From assembly GCA_030037035.1 (NCBI GenBank), contig JASHSA010000182.1:1-5210 (forward strand): DNA of 5,210 nt, in the 5' to 3' direction. A program made the position numbers and the translations under genes. The stretch is from Thermoplasmata archaeon (GTDB taxonomy: Archaea > Thermoplasmatota > Thermoplasmata > Lutacidiplasmatales > UBA184). The notes below the pieces were generated by a model, which was not told where the DNA came from, ran no database searches, and saw only the letters and a program-made list of their open reading frames with translations. Below, in pieces: positions 5,120-5,210 of this stretch (the first letter of the stretch is position 1; every line of letters begins with the position of its first letter).

Positions 5120-5210
5120 GTGGTCGACCTCACGGTGCTGGGAAGCAGCGGGGCCTGGCCAGCCAAGGGCCGGGCCTGCAGCGGCTACCTCCTCGAGTCG
5201 AAGGCGACGC
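5120..5210 (+). CDS. MBL-fold metallo-hydrolase, N-terminal 30 residues (runs off right edge)
   Basis: From a GTG preceded by AGGAGG, the frame reads VDLTVLGSSGAWPAKG and then RACSGYLLES to the window edge. The pattern LTVLGSSG, then a turn with proline, then a small-residue stretch leading to SGYLLE, is the first beta-hairpin of the ribonuclease Z-like branch of the metallo-beta-lactamase superfamily. The metal-binding HxHxDH motif would come about 30 residues further on and is not in the window, so activity cannot be judged. Proteins with this opening are common in actinobacteria and occur in other prokaryotes. With its own promoter-like patch and ribosome binding site, and a strong hairpin upstream, it looks like a separate transcription unit from the aminomutase-like gene. 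Confidence 0.75.
   Translation, partial: MVDLTVLGSSGAWPAKGRACSGYLLESKAT

Noticed and set aside
1..5210. CRISPR array, tRNA or rRNA gene, insertion sequence ends, toxin-antitoxin pair
   Set aside because: I found no regularly spaced repeats, no cloverleaf or rRNA signatures, no transposase and no paired small genes; gaps between genes are short and accounted for above.

Overview
The window is very GC-rich, with G or C at nearly all third codon positions and few AT-rich patches. It looks like chromosomal DNA from a high-GC prokaryote, probably an uncultivated one. The lineage is unsettled. The metallo-beta-lactamase-type start at the right edge and its AGGAGG ribosome binding site would fit an actinobacterium. 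Starts without Shine-Dalgarno sites, short TATA-like patches (TTTGATA, TTAAAG, TATATCG) about 20-40 bases ahead of start codons, regular use of AGG arginine codons, and a two-helix membrane protein recalling thermoplasmatal archaeal proteins would fit a high-GC archaeon. I lean slightly to the archaeon, from memory of families only.

Layout. Bases 1-194 carry the start of a leftward gene of unknown function that runs off the edge. Bases 284-1810 hold a leftward class III PLP aminotransferase of the diaminobutyrate/GABA/ornithine type. A 114-base divergent promoter region (1811-1924) separates it from a rightward pair: a two-helix membrane protein (1925-2587) and, 20 bases on, a TIM-barrel amidohydrolase (2608-3444). 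After a 126-base gap comes a second class III PLP enzyme, of the glutamate-1-semialdehyde aminomutase-like branch (3571-4938). An intergenic stretch of 181 bases (4939-5119) with two adjacent hairpins precedes the first 30 codons of an MBL-fold hydrolase (5120 to the edge).

How it may work together. Two distantly related fold-type I aminotransferases flank an amidohydrolase, which suggests amino-acid or amine metabolism, but no substrate can be named from sequence. The membrane protein and amidohydrolase are likely co-transcribed. I found no rRNA or tRNA gene, CRISPR array, insertion sequence, toxin-antitoxin pair or recognisable defence locus. The most notable points are the altered PLP-phosphate loop of the second aminotransferase, the low-complexity C-terminal tail of the first with its stop codon in a hairpin loop, and the long dyad upstream of the MBL gene.
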